Positions 23,100-24,842 of a stretch of 24,842 nt of DNA are shown one piece after another; position 1 is the stretch's first letter; each line of letters begins with the position of its first letter. The notes under the pieces are model-generated. The model was given only the letters and a program-made list of their open reading frames with translations. It made no database searches and was not told where the DNA came from. Made by a program: the position numbers and the translations under genes. Source of the stretch: an uncultured Clostridia bacterium (lineage in GTDB: Bacteria; Bacillota; Clostridia; Christensenellales; UBA1242); NCBI GenBank assembly GCA_944372715.1, contig CALVZZ010000011.1, positions 1 to 24,842 on the forward strand, in the 5' to 3' direction.

Positions 23100-23957
23100 A
23101 TGAACTGTGAACAATGCCCAAGGAAATGTAAAATAGATAGAGAAAGAAAAAAAGGATACTGTGGAGAAAAAAACACTTTAAAAATTGCAAATTTTAGCTT
23201 GCATCAATGGGAAGAACCCTGTATATCATATAAAAAAGGTAGTGGTGCAATTTTTTTTAGTGGTTGCAGTTTAAAATGTGTTTATTGTCAAAATTATGAA
23301 ATTAGCTCCCTTGATATAGGACAAGAAATATCAGTGGAACAGCTTGCAGAAATATTTAAAAAATTAGATAAAACTGCTGATAATATAAACTTAGTAAATC
23401 CAACTCACTTTTCATCATTAATTATTGAGGCATTAAAAATTTACAAACCCAAAGCACCTATTGTATACAATACTCACGGATATGAACTTGAAAATGAGAT
23501 TGTTAAACTTTCAAATTATGTAGATATTTTTTTAACAGATTTAAAATATTTTAATTCTGAAATATCCTTAAAATATTCAAAAGTTGAAAATTATTTTGAC
23601 ATTGCAAAAGTTGCAATAAATAAAATGATAGAATTAAAACCAAACATATTCAAAAACGGCAAACTTTTACAAGGAGTAATAATTAGGCATTTAGTTCTTC
23701 CTTCTCTTGTAGAAGATAGTAAAAAGATTTTAAATTTTTTAGCAAATCACCATAAAAATGCCATTATTTCTATTATGGCTCAATATACACCTTTGGGGAA
23801 TGCTAAAAATTATCCCGAAATAAATAGGACATTGTATGAAGAAGAATATAATGAAATTATAGACTATGCTATAAATTTAGGCTTAGATGGATATATGCAA
23901 GAATTATCTTCTGCAAACGATTGCTTCATTCCAAAATTTTCAAATAAAGTGATATAA
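23100..23957 (+). CDS. PflX-like radical SAM protein
   Basis: A 285-residue radical SAM enzyme of the COG1313/PflX type, related to pyruvate formate-lyase activating enzyme. The N-terminus has extra cysteines (C3, C6, C10, C21) that look like a metal site. The SAM cluster motif is C56-x3-C60-x2-C63 (CSLKCVYC). The preceding IFFSGC, then NPTHF, YNTHGYE, DIFLTDLKYF and RHLVLP are typical of the family, whose substrate is not established. AAGGAA lies 9 bases before the ATG. It is co-transcribed with the 50-residue ORF upstream and ends at a bidirectional terminator. No glycyl-radical enzyme gene is in the window. Confidence 0.88.
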   Translation: MNCEQCPRKCKIDRERKKGYCGEKNTLKIANFSLHQWEEPCISYKKGSGAIFFSGCSLKCVYCQNYEISSLDIGQEISVEQLAEIFKKLDKTADNINLVNPTHFSSLIIEALKIYKPKAPIVYNTHGYELENEIVKLSNYVDIFLTDLKYFNSEISLKYSKVENYFDIAKVAINKMIELKPNIFKNGKLLQGVIIRHLVLPSLVEDSKKILNFLANHHKNAIISIMAQYTPLGNAKNYPEINRTLYEEEYNEIIDYAINLGLDGYMQELSSANDCFIPKFSNKVI

Positions 23958-23983
23958 AAAAATCGCAAAAATGCGATTTTTTT
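23956..23983. terminator. Bidirectional terminator between radical SAM and ZIP genes
   Basis: An 11-bp perfect stem, AAAAAAATCGC against GCGATTTTTTT, with a 6-base loop lies between two convergent genes. T runs on both strands mean it can end both transcripts. Confidence 0.9.
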
Positions 23984-23988
23984 ATTAA

Positions 23989-24750
23989 CTAACCTAAACA
24001 AATATCAAGTGTCATCATTAACAAAAAGCCAACAATAAATGCTATGCTCCCAAGCATTATACTTCCATCTGCCTGACTGTCTGGAATAAGCTCTTTAATT
24101 GTCACATAAACCATAGCTCCAGCTGAAAATGCTAAAAGATATGGTAACAACCCAACAATATAACCTATCATAACAACAGTTAGCAATGCGCCAATGGGTT
24201 CTACAATTCCTGAAACAGCACCAAACATAAACGACTTAAACCTTCCCATACCAGATTGTCTTAAAGGTAATGATATTGCAGCACCTTCAGGAATGTTTTG
24301 AACTGCCATACCAATAGCCAAAGTAAAAGCAACTGTGATACTAGAGTTTTGTAAACAAGCAAGAGCCAATGCTAAACCAACAGCCATACCTTCTGGAATG
24401 TTGTGAAGAGTAACAGCAACAAACAAAACACCAGAACGCTTAAAAGTAATTTTTTTCTTTCTTTCATAGTAATCTATAATTTTCTCAACAATGAAAATAA
24501 AAAAACAACCTAAAATAAAGCCAACTAAAATTGGTAAAATTGGTGTAACACCACTTTCTTCTGCCATCTCACAAGCTGGAATTATTAGTGACCAAATTGA
24601 AGCTGCAATCATTATTCCAGAAGAAAAACCCAAACACAATTTTAAAAAAGTTGGTCTTATACCTTTAATAAAAAACACCACACAAGAACCTAGCACAGTT
24701 GCAAAAAATGTAATTGAAGTTCCTATTAACACATATAAATAAACATTCAT
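23989..24750 (-). CDS. ZIP-family metal transporter (ZupT-like)
   Basis: A 253-residue membrane protein with about eight segments. The two metal-binding helices carry HNIPEGMAVGLALA and QNIPEGAAISLPL, the hallmark of ZIP transporters that bring in zinc or other divalent metals. A later segment, EPIGALL, and KELIPDSQ are also family features. The first motif has His and the second Gln before NIPEG, as in many ZupT proteins. The ATG at 24750 follows GAGG at 7 bases. Start codon and ribosome site lie in a 12-bp hairpin. The substrate cannot be fixed from sequence. Confidence 0.92.
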   Translation of the reverse strand: MNVYLYVLIGTSITFFATVLGSCVVFFIKGIRPTFLKLCLGFSSGIMIAASIWSLIIPACEMAEESGVTPILPILVGFILGCFFIFIVEKIIDYYERKKKITFKRSGVLFVAVTLHNIPEGMAVGLALALACLQNSSITVAFTLAIGMAVQNIPEGAAISLPLRQSGMGRFKSFMFGAVSGIVEPIGALLTVVMIGYIVGLLPYLLAFSAGAMVYVTIKELIPDSQADGSIMLGSIAFIVGFLLMMTLDICLG

Positions 24751-24782
24751 AGACCGACCTCAATATCAGACTATGAATGTTT
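24741..24782 (-). promoter_or_regulatory. 12-bp inverted repeat enclosing the ZIP start codon
   Basis: AAACATTCATAG (24741-24752) and CTATGAATGTTT (24771-24782) are perfect complements around 18 bases. In the ZIP message the ATG lies in the 3' arm and GAGG in the loop. It could be an RNA hairpin controlling translation or a repressor operator. The last 60 bases of the window beyond it hold no recognised feature. Confidence 0.65.
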
Positions 24783-24842
24783 TTGTTATTTGGTTAAATT
24801 ATTTTTAAATCTTTATTGTTTATGCCAACAAGCATACAATGT

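Noticed and set aside
22947..23957. RiPP biosynthetic cluster
   Set aside because: There is no leader-core pattern, no Cys or Gly-Gly, no SPASM or RRE domain, and no peptidase or exporter; only the small ORF/radical SAM pairing is kept as a finding.
1..24842. tRNA, rRNA, CRISPR, insertion sequence or phage attachment sites
   Set aside because: I saw no cloverleaf-like GGTTCGA motifs, no regularly spaced repeats and no transposase or integrase sequence in any frame.

Overview
This window comes from a low-G+C, standard-code (TGA is used as stop), endospore-forming Bacillota, most likely a Clostridia lineage. The evidence is the strong A/T bias, a full-length sigma-K-type sporulation sigma factor with a hydrophobic pro-sequence, a SpoIVFB-like intramembrane protease, and the order plsX-rnc-smc-ftsY. 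No insertion sequences, prophage genes, CRISPR arrays, tRNA or rRNA genes were seen. It is mostly a core-genome region, densely packed and mainly on the minus strand.

Left part (1-4874, all minus). rsfS is followed by an unknown basic, membrane-anchored protein, then sigK, a diadenylate-cyclase-fold (DAC) protein, a SpoIVFB-like M50 protease with a CBS-like tail, and the start of a small two-helix membrane protein resembling Pycsar-effector/DUF5706 proteins, cut by the window edge. Pro-sigma-K and the type of protease that processes it are therefore encoded within 3 kb, with a cyclic-dinucleotide-type protein between them.

Middle (4957-16657). One plus-strand membrane protein of unknown function meets obgE tail to tail, the two stop codons sharing CTAG. 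The minus strand then carries a GTPase/DNA-repair group (engB, nth, obgE), a four-gene operon (plsX, rnc, smc, ftsY) for phospholipid synthesis, RNA processing, chromosome condensation and membrane targeting, and a tRNA/rRNA modification pair (rsmE, mtaB).

Right part (16658-24842). This holds a two-gene NitT/TauT-type ABC importer without a binding protein, a YkvI-type membrane protein, groES-groEL, a SPOR-like membrane-anchored protein, a short glutamate racemase (murI), a 50-residue acidic ORF directly followed by a PflX-like radical SAM protein, and a ZIP-family metal transporter.

The most striking structural theme is initiation without a leader. Several genes that lack a Shine-Dalgarno site have a promoter -10 box ending only 5-7 bases before the start codon (starts at 258, 1113, 7657, 16657 and 22947, with weaker cases at 8271 and 22846). 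Other items worth a look are a T13 tract inside the rnc dsRNA-binding domain where one lost base gives an immediate stop, a groES leader with an anti-Shine-Dalgarno element that can pair with either of two sites, a 12-bp hairpin over the ZIP start codon, and a terminator-like hairpin abutting the sigK Shine-Dalgarno. All assignments are from reading the sequence and motif memory; no database search was run.
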